From the NCBI GenBank assembly GCA_002150815.3, contig NDFF03000017.1, positions 32,693 through 96,692 of the forward strand: 64,000 bases of DNA. Direction: 5' to 3'. Positions 21,817 through 34,147 of the stretch are shown here, one piece after another; position 1 is the first letter of the stretch, and every line of letters starts with the position of its first letter. The position numbers were made by a program, and so were the translations under genes. The notes below the pieces were generated by a model. It had not been told where the DNA came from. It did not search any database and saw only the letters and a program-made list of their open reading frames with translations. The stretch is from Grammothele lineata. Its lineage: Eukaryota > Basidiomycota > Agaricomycetes > Polyporales > Polyporaceae.

Positions 21817-24800
21817 CTGGAGATGGGAGAACGGGGAGGAGGAGAGGTCGGCGGGATCGGGGGAGAGGGAGGAGATGAGGGGGTGAAGCGAAGAGGGGTT
21901 GAGAGGAGATGGAGGCGGGGGATCGTGGGACAACGGCTTGCCCGAATGGCGGATGACAGGTTCGAATCCGGATCGAGGACGCAGCATCGTTGCCGACTCC
22001 TCTCCGACTGCCGCGGGCTCGCAAACGTGCGCGTGGGCGGGCGGGCGCGGGCGGGGAAAGCGGACTACGCTCGCAGCGGTGCGCTGGACAGCGAGCACTC
22101 ACGGGCTGGCAGGGCTGGAGGAGAGCGAGGGATTCGAGGGAGACGCGGAGGGCGAGAGGGTCGCTGTAAATACCAGCCCCGCTCAGATCCTGATCGAGAT
22201 CGCCGATCGCCCCTTGCCGCATCGGGCCATGCTAGCCCCGGCCCGCCCCATGCCGCCCCTCTCCTCCAGCCCTCCTTCCAACGCGCTCGTCAGCCGCGCT
22301 CAAGTCGACGCCCTGCAAGCCAGCCCAGCAACGCGCGCGAGGGCAGATGGCAGCTGGAGCCAGCCGCGGCGGTCAGCCTCCCCCGCGCGCCTCGTCCAGC
22401 CCTTCTAATTGAATCCTATCGCCGTGACCCTTCTCCCAGCGCCTTCCTCTTCTCCTTCGCCTTTCCCTTCCACGCCCGAGCCCTCCAGCGCACTGCCCGC
22501 CCGCCTCAGCCCTCCTCTGCACCCCGTCCGACACACGTTCTCTTGCGGCCCTACCCCTCCTCTCCGCCGCATCGTCCCATCATCACCAGACAAGGGCGCG
22601 CACAGCACCATCGACAACTAGTCCAGCGCCAGAACGCCCACATCAGACTCTCCTCTCTTCTGCTCCCGCACGTCCTCGTGTACTGCGGGGGGCCGCTGAG
22701 TTTCGTCCCCTATCCCCCCTCCCAACGTCATCAGGCCGTCGGCATCCCTCCCTCCTCAGACTCTCCACCCCGCGGCTCGCTCGTACTTATCTGTTTTCTG
22801 TTTGTCGCTCTTTCTCCTCTCTGCTGATTTGCGTCCAGCACAAGCCCTATCTATACCCCCCCGCTGCGCTCGCGCTCTGTCCCCTCGCCCTTCTCCCGCC
22901 CTCCCAGCACCCAATGATACCAAGTCACCAACCGCCAACCACCAACGAAACACCCCCGCCCGCGCCCCAGCATCACCCAGTCGACCCCTCCCTTCCGCGC
23001 TCTTCGGATCGCGCGCCCTGCGCCCACAGGCCTCCCCCGCACACTAGTGACCCCGTCCGCAGCGCCCGGCCCTCGTCCTGTCAGGCTGTCACCCCCAACG
23101 CTATTCTCGGACTCCGCACAGCGCCCGGTCTAGCCTCCCTCGAATTCGAAGGGCTCCTCCTCGGCCTCCCGTACGTTGCGTCTCCTACTGGGGCTGACGG
23201 TCGACTGGCCGCGTTGCCACTGGTCACTGGCAAACAAGAGGGCTCTTGATCAACAGTCCGGAGCGTCTTGTGCCATCACTCTCTAGCTGGCCTCTATCGC
23301 GCCTCGTGGCCGTCACGGTGGCGAACCCATTCGCGCATTATCCGCCGTCGAGTGGGCTTCTGACTGACCGCTTGGTACTGCTCCCGCGCGAGGGCAGCTC
23401 GCCGCGGCGCGGGATTGGCCGCGTTCAAAACCGAGGTGACGCGGAGTGGCTTCGGTTCGCGATCGAGCGAGCGGCTGAAGCTTCGCGCGCGAGGAGGCTG
23501 ACGTCGGACCCCAAACGGGTATTATTGGCAGACCGGGCGGCGCTGACGCGGATAGGCCGTCCGTGGCCAATCGCGAGGCAAACGACTAGCTGGCGTGCGT
23601 GACGTCGATGTCTAGCTACGTAGGTGGCCTTGCAATTGGCCAGGTACGCTGCAGCTGCGTGCTCGGACCTGCGACGACGTTGCCTTTCTGGCTGGCCATG
23701 GACACCAAGCTATATGCACCCGCCTCCGCCTCTTACTCAGTCGCCGCGCTCGCAAGGACTATACAGGACGGCTCTCCCGCCGACAGACGTCGACGCGCTA
23801 GCTGTAGACCTGTTCATGGTCAAGTTCTCGTACGTACAAACCCCTCCAACGTTAACGCGCCGCGCCCGGCCGTTAGCTCCCGCCTCCAAGCCGCTTCTCC
23901 CGCTGGCTCGTTCGCCCGCTCGTTCGCTGGTCGTGGACGGTGGCGCGCAAGTGTTGTGCCAGGACGGGGATAGAACGTTCTGGATCTCGTAATCGCCTCC
24001 CCCAAGCTTCGAATGCGCGCTGGCGGCTGCGTGCACGAAGTCACTTGCGGCCGCGCCAGCAAGTCAGTGGGTCAACAAAGATGAGCGTGTCACTGAGTGC
24101 TGGCGTTTCGTAGCCGTTCAAACTGTGCGCTGTACTGTATCGGGGTGCGCGCGCGTCCAGCTGCGGGTACGAGCCCGCTGCCTGACGCCGACGCCGACGC
24201 CAGACTCGAGCTCGAGCTCGTCCTCTCTTCGCTGTTCTCTTCAAGGCTTCAATTCCTCCAGCGGTGAAGCCGCATCGCCCAAACCAAACCCCTCAAGACC
24301 CAAAGAACCAAGAACCAAAAAACCGAATACTCGTACTTACGAAAGAACTTAAAGTCGGCTTTGCCGACCGCGTCCGAACGCCGAACGCCGTCCGACGCGC
24401 TGCGCTCCCGCGACCCTGTCTTCTCTTCTCCCGCGCAGGACTGTCAGTGGCCATACGACGCGACGTTGACAGGAGTAGGCCGCCCGTTTGGCGCTGGGGT
24501 TATAGGGGCCTTCCTCCGTGGCCAGAGGACGCGATGGATTCACATTAACCTGGACTCCCTGGGTTGTCTTTCGGTCGTTCGGGATGGAACTCTGGGCTCT
24601 GGACTCTGAACTCTATGGAGGCGGGAGAAGCTAAGTAGTCGGTGGCGCTTCTCGCCGCAGGGGAAGGGTTGCCGCAAACGTTAATGACTGCGCTCTACTT
24701 ACCACGAGGCACGTCTAGTACTACTGGACGACGGTACCGCCTTAGGCGCCCTTGCTACGCTTGCACACGCCCTTCGTAGTAGCTGAACGCGAAACAGATA

Positions 24801-25667
24801 TCGTTCTGGTACGAGATACCCGTCTTGCAAGGCAACCCCCGTCCTACTCGCCGAACGGGCCCGTATTACAAGCTTGACCTACATAACGCGTCCGGCGCGA
24901 CTCGAAGCCCACAGTCCATACAGAGCCACCATTCCATACCTCTCCGCACGTTCCTACGCACGAGAAGGACAGGAGAAGACATCTGCATCTCGCATCCAGC
25001 TCGGAACCTGCCGCGGGCTCGCCACACGCTCGCGGGGCAGTACTCACTGTACCGAAGCACGAAGTACGAACCGCCGCGGTTCTCGCGCTGAACCTAGGCG
25101 TTCGCGCTCACTTCTGACTCGCACGTCCTCCTGGCCCTGCGCTCCTCTACATGCACAACGACCCGCCCTGCCCTGGGTCCGGTGGCGTTCCTTTACGCCA
25201 CGCGCCACGGGAGGGCTCGCGATTGGGAGACGGGGCGGGATAATCCTACGTACTGATACTGCTAGCGCGATCGTGGCGTTCGAAGGACGCCCTGCGAACG
25301 GCGGGTGCGGGGCGGGTGCCGGGTCACCTGGTTCGGGTGGGCGTTGCGCGCGTTGGTGGTGTGTGCGTGTGTGTGTATGCCTATGCTATGTAGACGCTTT
25401 ATGGGTGTGCGGGTATGTGGGTATGTGGGGTGAGGGTGTTAGGCGTTGCTCTGGTGTACGCGGTGCAATGCAATCTTGACGTTGACGTTGACGGCGAGGA
25501 GGATGTCTGGGTCGCACAGCATGCTGCTGCACGCACGCAGCCCAAGAAAGAGAATCTTGCAAAGGTCAAGTAGACAGCAACAAACGACAGCAAAGAGACA
25601 CCCCTCTCCTCTCCTCCTCTCCTCCCCTCCTCTCCCCCCTCCTCCCTCTCGACGGAGCACGCTATGA
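21817..25667. other. Long gene-poor region (3.9 kb)
   Basis: No frame here carries a recognisable domain or a sensible chain of splice sites. The left part is the promoter side of the F-box gene. The middle (about 22400-23050) is pyrimidine-rich on the plus strand, and the right end (25602-25651) is an almost pure C/T run beside the stop codon of the capping enzyme gene. It could hold non-coding transcripts or old decayed sequence; I cannot tell which. Confidence 0.4.
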
Positions 25668-27284
25668 CTAGCGCGCGTCAGGGTTCGCGTTCCGCGCGAG
25701 GATGCGCGCGTTGTTCACGAACGCGTGCACGAGGTCGTCGAACGCGCCCTGCTCCTCCTTCGGCAGCGACGCGTCCCCGCGCTTCGCCGCGGCCGCGAGG
25801 AGGTAGGCCGAGTCGCGCAGCTCGACTTCGAGCTCGTGCAGGACTTCTGCCTGGGGGGGGGGGGAAGAGGAGCGTCAGAATGGGGGTAGTGGCGGTGACG
25901 GGGGCGGTGGTAGGGAAAAGGACAGGAAAAAGGGCAGGGTCAGGGTCGGCGGGTGTAGGTAGGAACGAGGGCGGGTGGGGAAGAGGGGGAGGACGGGACG
26001 CGGAGGGGCGCTCACTTTTGAATTGGGCCCCGCGCTCGCGGTGACCTGCGTGAGGTCGATGATGAACTCTTGGTGGGTGTAGCTCATCCGGTCTTTGCGC
26101 CGAGTATGCGTGGGGGAACCTAGTGGCGGCGGCACTGTGTACCATGGGAGGGTGGCGCACAGCGCCGAGACAGCCGCGTCAGCCAACCGGTTTGAATCCT
26201 AATGCTTCCGCGGTCCCTCCTCTGTCCATCCCCCTCCATCCCCTCCACCGCCGCTCACGAGCCGCACTGAAGCCCGAGGCGCACCAGTCCGCGGAGCGCG
26301 CCCCTCGGGCTTCAAGCTTCCCTGGCGGTCCCCGTCCACACAGGCAGGCAGACAGACAGGGTCCTCGGAAAGGGAAGAAACGAAACGAAACGCAAGACGT
26401 ACCGGGGATTTCCACGTTCACACTCACGCGCCAGTCGACGGCGCGCTTCGGGCAGTAGATGTTGAGGTCCGCGAGGCGGACCTTGCGCATGCACGCGCGC
26501 ACTGCACCCGTTTTCTCGTCGCGCGTGACGCGTACTTTCTCCCCGCGCCCGCCTCCACCGCCGCCGCCGTCGGGATCGAAGAAGTTGTCGACGAGGTGGA
26601 GGTGCTCGTACGAGATGCCGAGCGCGGGCTGCTCGAGCTTGAGCTGGTTGAGGAGCTTGTTGAAGTGTTGGTGTTGTCTCTGCACGTGAGAAGGGAGGTA
26701 CGCGGTCAGGGGCTGGGAGGCGAGAGGGAAGTGGGGGCGTAACGGTGGTGAGACATACTGAAGACATGTTCGACTCGAATCGTATATCGAGCGCATTCGG
26801 CGCGAGAACTGGGGGCGGATGACCGGTCAGCCACCGCGGAGCGTCAGCCTCTGCGCTGCGCCCGGCACTGGTAGCCGCAAGGCGTCATACATGCTAGCCC
26901 TGGAGAGGTATACGCACTTGATTCGACAAGCACAGGTAGCTGTAGTCTCTGCCCGCTCCCCTTGTCCTTCAGCACCCCAATCTTTGCTTCGACTTCCACG
27001 ACCCCGCCCGCGTCAGGTGGACGCGTGCTAATCGTATAGTGAATGAAGTCCGCGATCTCGCGAACGAACTCGTCGAGAGGCTCCACGCCTATTATTGAGG
27101 GAGAGAGCATAGGCAGTCCGCCCGCGTCAGGTGCGGGGACGGTCATGGTATCGCGGTGGTGGCCGTTGGAGGTACCGCCGCGGGAGGTGGATGGCTGAGG
27201 TGAGGAATGGCGGGCGCGTTTTGGGGGACGTTCGGAAGGAGTATCGTGGTCAAAGTCTTCGTCGGAGTGGTCGCGGTTATCCAT
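25668..27284 (-). CDS. CET1: mRNA-capping RNA 5'-triphosphatase (Cet1 family)
   Basis: Several short introns; ATG at 27284-27282, TAG at 25670-25668. The enzyme removes the gamma phosphate from nascent nuclear mRNA as the first step of capping and belongs to the fungal metal-dependent triphosphate tunnel family. The N-terminal 45 residues are acidic and polar (DEDFDHDTPSE, PPKRARHSS). The catalytic fold begins with EFVREIADFIHY and VEVEAKIGVL, whose glutamates are metal ligands. Then come SRQHQHFNKLLNQL, YEHLHLVDNFFD and VRVTRDEKTG; after an intron, RRKDRMSYTHQEFIIDLTQV; and finally ELEVELRD, the second metal-binding glutamate pair. A glycine run (DGGGGGGGRGE) in one loop is unusual. All catalytic strands are present. 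It shares a 252-bp divergent promoter with HRI1. Confidence 0.88.
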
Positions 27285-27536
27285 ATGTCGGAGCCGTGGA
27301 AAGCGTGATAAGGGTATATGATGGAACAACGCTGGGCGACGGCGCGGTGGGATGCTCGACTGAATGCGACGAGGCGGCGCCGAATGCATCGGGGAGAGGC
27401 ACGTGCGTTTTCCCACCCCCAGTCAATACGTGGAGGACCGGGCCGTTCGTCCGGAATCTATCCGACAATATTGGAACGGTCCGACTGACGAGTGCACATC
27501 TCCTCGATTCTTTCTGGCTCTCCACCCACAGCAGCA
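27285..27536. promoter_or_regulatory. Divergent promoter region, CET1 / HRI1
   Basis: 252 bp between start codons. A pyrimidine-rich tract (tcctcgattctttctggctc) lies just before the HRI1 ATG. No obvious TATA box. Confidence 0.5.
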
Positions 27537-28306
27537 ATGTCTATCACAGAACGTGTGTACATACGCTGGGTACGTGTTCCGAATATCAGCCCATTTGATC
27601 CGAACGCGCTCGTTCTGACGCCCTGCAGCTTCCCGACGCCCCTTCAGAGCCGACCTCGACTCTTGTCCTCACTGCACACACTCGCCAGTTCGTCGACCTC
27701 CGGCTTCTCCTTCCTGGGCCACCTTTTAACGCTCTTGACTGGGGTTTCTCTGGCCACTCGGTCGGCACGTCTGAACATGGCATATGGACGCACGAGATCG
27801 ACTCGCGCACTGCGCATCCAGAAGATGATGCTCCAGACGAAGGAGACACTGCGCCTCATCCCACGATGGACGGCGTTACACTTGAGAAGGGCCGGATGAG
27901 TCATCCAGACAGCGGGGAGGTAAGGGAATACGAGGAGGCGTGGCGCGACGTTATAGTGCATGCTGTCCCCGGGGAGGCGGGCGGGAAGTGCGCGAGCGTC
28001 GTGCTGGAGATGGAGGCACAGGTAGCGGCGAAAGGTGGTGCGGACGATGCCGGGTTACTGGCTAAGGGCGCTATTGTGCGTGTAGGTCAGTTCTGCCAAG
28101 GGATAGTGCGTATCGGGGCCGAAGTGACCATCGAGCGGTGGGCGTGGTCGGATGCGGATGGCGGAGGATGGGCGCGTATTGCGAAGATCGGAGCGGCGCC
28201 GATGCCGTGCGATGCCACTTGGAAGGACATCGTGAACTTGCAGGAGGGGGACGTGATCGCATGCAAAGGACGCTCGTGGGTGGCCAAGGCCATCCGGCTC
28301 CTGTGA
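27537..28306 (+). CDS. HRI1: Hri1-like protein
   Basis: Two exons: 27537-27569 encodes MSITERVYIRW, then a 59-nt intron (GTACGT..CTGCAG), then 27629-28306. The start SITERVYIRW followed by PSEPTSTLVLT and FVDLRLL is characteristic of fungal Hri1, a two-lipocalin-like-domain protein first found as an interactor of the casein kinase Hrr25. Later landmarks are LDWGFSGHS in the first domain, then REYEEAWRD, ASVVLEME, GAIVRVGQFCQGIVRIG, TIERWAW and DVIACKGRSWVAKAIRL in the second. The length of about 236 residues fits the family (around 240). No enzymatic residues are known; a binding or scaffold role is inferred from the fold. Confidence 0.85.
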
Positions 28307-29461
28307 CATCTAATGTGGGTGCATTTTCGACGAACCTCCGTTCTTACTATTCAATATTGATGCACCGCATTGACAGCTATTTAATATCTACGATATGGAC
28401 TCTCCTCCGATCTATCAGCGCAATTCCTGGTATTCAGACCCCATTCCACCCGGGTAGGGAGGATAATCTAAGCCTATTAGGCACTTTCGACGCGCTCGCC
28501 ATCCTCAAGAGGATCCTTCAACTGTGGCAAGGTCGAAGCTGTTGCGGTCCTTCTCGTTTCTCGCGGTGTTTGCACGTTCCCTCGCACAAACGTCGAGAGG
28601 TTCCCCTGAAACATGGACAGGGGTTGTGCCTTTGCACCTGGGCTCCCTCGCTGGCAATTGAATCGGTGCTCTGGCCCGTCGAAGGATGGATATTCGACTC
28701 CCTCTGTGCTTCGGTTCGCATGGAGGACGTCCCTTGCCACACGCGTCTTGATCGGTATCCGCGGTCCCCTGGATGTGAAGGCTTCGGCAACGTGCTTAGA
28801 GTTGTGTAATATCCTCACGACGGTGACGGTCGGGGCTCACGTCGCCAGAATATCTTGTCGGGTCCGTAGAGCCTCCAAACCGGTAAGTCTATCCATGATG
28901 GCGCATGTGTTGACGACTCATAATACCAGACCTGCAGATCTCAGTCTCGACCTGCAGATCTCTCGGCCTAGGCCGCCCAACTTTCGTTCTCCGAACACGT
29001 TGTAACTCGCCACGGAATCTTCTTTGAATCCGGCCGGTGAGTCAGTTCTTCTATCAGTGGCGATCAGGCATTCGGGGAGCCCCACGAATGCATGTCTTTC
29101 CCTGCAGGTTCAATCCTGCGCACGCACGAATCCTTCAGTGGCGGAGGCTCTCAGTGCATGGCGTTCCGCTCGTCCTAATTTTACGACGTCTCAACGGCGA
29201 ACTCTAGTCAGCATGACCCGAATCGTCGTACAAGTTCCGCAGCGGCGCGCCCCAAACAACCACGGACGTGTGAGCTTCTGTGGGCAGCTGACCCAAGCCG
29301 AGAATACGCCGCGTACATAAACCGATCGCTCAGGTGCATCTCGACCGGTGGCAGCCTGTACACGTTGCGTCTGCATCGACATCCCCCGATCGATATTCTT
29401 TTGGACCTGTCCTTTTTTCACTAGCGCTCCAGTCTAGGCACTTCGAGACACGAAGGGCGTC
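28307..29461. other. Gene-free interval with a short direct repeat
   Basis: 1.15 kb between HRI1 and PhyH copy 1. A short direct repeat, gacctgcagatctc, occurs twice at about 28930-28965. Frames at 28477-28818 and 28613-29005 lack motifs. The right end is the promoter of PhyH copy 1. Confidence 0.4.
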
Positions 29462-30755
29462 ATGTCGAACGATTATAAGCACATTACTCGTAAGTCTCAC
29501 GGTGCAGTGCATGTCCGTACATGGCTCATTGAACTAACCATATCCCACCACTACGCCTCTCATGCGTGCACCGCCTCCGTGAACACGGGACTCCTCTATT
29601 CCCGCTTGCGCAGCGGAGGAGGCCGAGTTCTTCATGGAGAACGGTTATTTGATCGTAAAGAACGCCTTCTCGCGTGAGCAAGCAGCAGAGTTCACCAAGG
29701 ACCTTTGGGTCCGGCTCGGGCTCGACCCGGACGATGAGTCAACGTGGGACCGCGAGCGCATCCACATGCCAGTGCTTCGGCGCGAGCCCGTCGCGACGTT
29801 CGCACCACGGGTGAGTGCCCCTCGATCTCCGCCCGCCATCTCCGTGGGGCCGTGCCTACGTACCGTCCCGTTTCCGCCTACTGCAGTGTGGCCACCGCTG
29901 ACCCTCGCCCGCCTTCGCGCCGCCCAGGTGTGGGAGATCATGAAGGAGCTCCTTGGCGGCGAGGACCGCATCGATGCGGTTTCGTCCTCTTGGGGCGACT
30001 CGTTCATCGTCAACCTCGGCCTGCCGCCCGCTGCGACCACCCCTTCGGCGTTCGGGTCCGCGTCACCGAGTCCCGCGGCGCTCACCAACTGGCACGTCGA
30101 CGGCGATTTCTTCGTCCACTTCCTCGACTCGCCCGAGCAGGCACTGCTCGTCACCCCCATCTTCTCAGACATCGCACCCGGCGGTGGGGCGACGTACATC
30201 GCGCCAGACTGCCTCGCGCCCGTCGCGCGCTACCTCGCCGCACACCCAGAGGGCGTTCTGCCTCTCAAGTGCTCCTTCATCCCCTCAACCTCGCCCGCGC
30301 TCGGCCCCGCCCCGCCCTTCCCGCCAGAGGCCGACCCCGGGTTCCGCTCACACATCGCCGAAGCGGGAAAATGCTCCCGCTTCGTCGAGCTCACCGGCTC
30401 CGTAGGCGACGTCGTCCTCCTCCACCCGCTCATGCTGCACTCCGCCTCCCCGAACCTCCTCCGCGTCCCGCGCGTGATCACGAACCCGCCCGCGGCGCTG
30501 CGGGAGCCGTTCTGCTTCGCCCGCGCGGACCCGCGCGAGTACAGCCTCGTCGAGCGCGCGACGCTCCGCGCGCTGGGCGTGGAGCGGTTCGAGTTTGCGC
30601 CGACGACGGAGCGGAGGAGGCTCGTGCCCGCGCGCGAGGGGGTCCAGGCGAAGATGGTCGAAGAGGAAAGGGCGAGGCTTGCGGCGGCGCGAGAGAAGAA
30701 GGTTGAGGGTGTCGGTGTCGGTGCTGCGTCTGTGACGTCGATCGCCGTTGCGTGA
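29462..30755 (+). CDS. PhyH-family Fe(II)/2-oxoglutarate dioxygenase, copy 1
   Basis: Three exons: 29462-29489, 29614-29810 and 29928-30755, giving 350 residues. The first junction joins MSNDYKHIT to PEEAEFFMENGYLIVKNAFS across a codon, as expected for the N-terminal helix of phytanoyl-CoA dioxygenase-like proteins. Iron ligands are visible as His131 and Asp133 in TNWHVDGDFFVHF and a distal His (241 or 246) in LLHPLMLHSASPN. Arg257 in PRVITN is suited to bind 2-oxoglutarate. A basic, Ala/Glu-rich C-terminal helix follows. The family hydroxylates lipids or small molecules; the substrate cannot be read from sequence. A close paralogue lies at 40825-42093 in the opposite orientation with identical exon lengths. 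Confidence 0.85.
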
Positions 30756-33253
30756 GCTGCTGTTGTATGGGTTCTCGCATAGGGAATGACGATGTCCGTT
30801 TCTGTTGAAGGCGTGTCGATGCGTATGGCACGTGGTTTACGCTAGTATCCAGCCCACACGACGGTTGTTCGCAAAACCGTTCGTTTGCGATAGGAAGCTT
30901 TCTGAAATCGGGAGCATGAGATCCGACGGACAGGGCACCTGGCCTGCGGTGGTTACGGTATACGAAGGCCAACGGTCGTGTCGCTGCCGTCATCCTCTCC
31001 GTTGTCGCCATTCTCGTTTTCATCACCGCTGCCCAGTCCCGCTCCGGTCCGCTATTGGCGGTGGACGTGTGTGAGGGACACACCGTGTGGCTTTACTTGT
31101 TACTGCGGAGACGGATCCCGGTTCTTGGCGTTAGCCGTCGCTTGGTGCTTTGAGGAAACCAGCAGGTGATTTTGAGGAGAATTTTCTGGTGACCGTTCCT
31201 CAACCGAGATGGCGGAGATGAGTGAGGGGACCCCACATGATGACGCGCGTTGTACACGGTTTTCCATGCAACTTATCGCTTATGGAGGGCGTGTACGAGC
31301 GCTGCCGGCCTTGAGCTCTAACGTTACTTCGGGGACCGCCGGACGATGGTTCTGCCTGTAGGTATAGCGATGGAGAAGGTGTAGGCGTTAGAGTGACGGA
31401 ATCTCGCATCTGTTAGATCCTGGTCGAAGTTCCAGCCGGAGCCTTGCGTTTAAGACCCGGACAATGTCGTTAGTTTAGCGAAAGCCGGGCGGAAAGGTTC
31501 CAAAGCCGATTACTAGAACGAGACTGCCAGTTCGCCGTCGTTTGCAAGTCGATCCCCACATGGAAAATGGCCAACGGCGATAGCTATGGAGAAAAGAGTG
31601 TCTACCGCTAGGCGTCGTCACAACGGAACGTGTTTCCGCATAACAAATCCGCGGTGCGTGGCAAGTGAATCGGAAGTGATGCCCGGAGGCTCGTGCACGA
31701 GATTATCGCTTGCGGTGTCGGGCGAGAACTACTGGGTCAGCTTAAGGTGCCACAGAATTCCAGCTCTCACCTTCCCGTACGACATCATCGGCAGCAAGAG
31801 AGCGTCTTGACGCAAAGTCCGCAGAAAACCAGCTTGGGCGGAAGGTTAAGTTTTAGTGCCGGCAGTGAACCAAAATGCCCAGTACTGAACCTCCGCGGGC
31901 ATGGCGGTGAGGTGTCCAGCGACGTATGCACTTACACACATACCGCAAGTCGGGTCCCTCTCCGAGTCGGTCTCGGTGAGCCGCACCCGACTGACATCCT
32001 GGAACCGGCATGCCGATTACGCAAAGCTCGGTCGCGAGGGACCCTGGCTCCTGACTCTTCGCGCGTGCACGGGGGACGTCCGCGAGCATATACGTGGAAG
32101 GAAACTGCAGATCAGCGGCTCCCGCCCCGTGTGCGCTCCCAGATCTCGGCCGAACGGCGACGGGGTGCCAGCGTACCGGGAGCCTCTTGAGTCTTGCGAG
32201 GACGACTCGGAGTGGGCCCAGGGGCCTGACAGTCGCGGTGGAAATAATCTGTATCTGTATGTATTCAAGAATCTCAGTGGACGACGCGCGGCGCGGCACG
32301 CCGAAGGAGAGGGGGGTGGACGCAGGTACCGCTCACTTACGACATGCGCGCCCTGAGATCTCGACTCGGAGGCGCGGGAGGAAGCGTGAGTCGATAGGAT
32401 AAGCAGCGGCGACTTGCAAAGTCAATGCAAAGTCGCAATCGAACGACAGGGCGACGGGATGACAGGGCGACAGGGCGACAGGAGGCGACGGGGCGACGGG
32501 CCCGGTGCGCGGCGTTGCGGCAGGATAGGCAACGCGGCCCCAGCCCGAGCAAGAGACGGCGCCCACGATCGGGTTCGAGAACATCAGAAAGGAGGTTCCG
32601 AGCGAGTGTGTCCGGCAAGGCACAGCGCAGAGTATGTATTGAGAACCGAGCGAGATGAGAAAAGTTGTAGCCAGTGCGCGAGAGTGACGGTGTTCTACCG
32701 ACGCGGGCCCATCACCGCACCCGCTGCGTTGCGCCGCGCGCGGTGATGACGTCGTCGCCTTATATCCTGGCGCGGTGGGTCACGTGGGAGGCATCACGCC
32801 CGCGCGATCAAAGACGTTGTGGCGCCAACACGTGTATACGGTACTTCTGTGCGCGTGTTTCCTCCGTGTCGCCGAGACGTTTTCATCTTCCGCAAGATGG
32901 ACAGCGAAGACGGGATGCACGCATCCTGCGCATCGTGACGTATCGTCTCCCGCGGGTGCAGTCGCATTAGCGGAGGCCAAAGTGCTCTATCCGGTTGCCC
33001 TCGCGGCTGAACAGCCACCGACACTAATCGTACACGCGCAGAGTGTGGAAGAACCGGAACACGAAAAGAGTACATAAATCTCCAAAACATGCGCTCCAAA
33101 ACTCCCCCTCGCGCGCAGTGCGCATGCGATCCCGGGCAGGGACGACCTGTGTTGGATATGGTATCAGCAAGGCCTATGCGCCAGCCATCGCGCAGCGCAC
33201 GCACCGCATGTCCGACGCTCCCCTCCCTTCCCTCGTTCGAGCATCGCCTCAGC
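30756..33253. other. Gene-poor region with a short tandem repeat
   Basis: About 2.5 kb with no supported gene. The only structured element is the gacagggc-type repeat at 32446-32500. A cluster of promoter-like words lies at 32740-32790 (tgatgacgtcg, ttatatcc, cacgtg), but I find no gene it would serve on either strand. The right end is the 3' flank of the methyltransferase gene. Confidence 0.35.
32446..32500 (+). repeat. Short tandem repeat, unit gacagggc
   Basis: Imperfect array of an 8-9 bp unit (gacagggcga / cagggcgaca / ggaggcgacg) in non-coding DNA; about six copies with G/A variation. Confidence 0.65.
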
Positions 33254-34147
33254 TCAGAGCAGGCCGGGGAAGAACCACCACCGAACGCTCGCAGCGTACT
33301 GCTCCCACTCCTTCCCGAACTCCTCCTTCAGGGCTGCGTCCTCCATGCGCGCGCGGCGCACGCCAACCGCGAGCCACCAGCCGAACCAGACCGCGAAGAC
33401 GGCCCACGCGGCGGCGAGGCGGATGGTCTGCGCGCTGCCCGCGCTCACGCACTCGCACACCCACCCGCCGGGCGAGAGGTCGGTGAAACCAAGGCCGAGG
33501 AAGACGAGCAGGGAGCCGAGGTAGGCGGGGTGGCGCACAAATGCGTACGGGCCCGAGGTGATAAGCCGGTGTTTGGGGAGGAGGGTGAGGTCGAAGGTGA
33601 AGAGAGGGCCGAGGTAGCGATAGCAGGTCAGGCGGAGGAGGGTGCCTGCGGCGACGAGGGCGAGACCGGAGAGGAAGGGATATGTCGAGCGGATGGGCGA
33701 GGGCCGAGCTGCGGCGGGACAGAGGACGGAGGGAAGGGCGGTAGAGAGGGCGGAGCGGGGTAGGTGCTGCGCGAGCACAAGGAGGATATCGGCGAGGGTG
33801 CATAACCAGACGAGTGGTTGTTGGATCTGTGGTGCGGAACGGAGGCGTGAGTACGGAAGACGAAGCAAAAGGTGCCGACGATGAGAAGGGGTTACGGAAG
33901 GGGCGAGCAGGGCTAGGCACGCGTCGGTGCCGTGTGGGTATGGAAGCGCGGAGTGGTACGGGCACGGCGGGGGACGTCAGGAACGAAGAGGAGGGGGGCT
34001 GACCTTGAAGATGAGTGGCGCTATGCGGATAAAGGGGGACTCGGTAGAGTCGTAGCGACCCTTGGGGGGCGTCTTGTTGGGCGGGGTGCTGGCGAGCTGG
34101 TAGAGGACAGCATGGAGGAGGACTAGGGGCGCGCGAATGATAGACAT
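33254..34147 (-). CDS. Isoprenylcysteine carboxyl methyltransferase-like membrane enzyme
   Basis: Two main exons. ATG at 34147 starts MSIIRAPLVLLHAVLYQLA, and after an intron of about 170 nt the frame resumes at IQQPLVWLCTLADILLVLAQ and ends at 33254, giving about 238 residues. Four or more membrane spans are seen. The ICMT signature is clear: GPYAFVRHPAYLGSLLVFLG, and a C-terminal basic/acidic segment RRARMEDAALKEEFGKEWEQY that would hold S-adenosylmethionine with the preceding His-Pro. Ste14/ICMT enzymes methylate the C-terminal prenylated cysteine of Ras and pheromone proteins in the ER. Mushrooms carry several ICMT-like paralogues, so this may be one of those rather than the sole Ste14. 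A TATAAC box lies about 60 bp upstream on the minus strand (34204-34212). Confidence 0.72.

Noticed and set aside
20790..21878. 362-codon open frame on the plus strand
   Set aside because: Antisense to the F-box gene; the translation is a Gly/Glu/Val-rich run with no motif, an effect of GC-rich codons.
21950..21985. Possible tRNA gene (GGTTCGAATCC looks like a B box)
   Set aside because: The flanking bases do not form a T-arm stem, no A box or acceptor stem fits upstream, and the word is simply palindromic.
28477..29005. Possible genes between HRI1 and PhyH copy 1
   Set aside because: Overlapping frames on both strands with no motif, no splice structure and no similarity to other genes in the window.
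29100..29125. Second B-box-like word, GGTTCAATCC
   Set aside because: The stem around the loop has mismatches at two of five pairs and there is no anticodon arm upstream.
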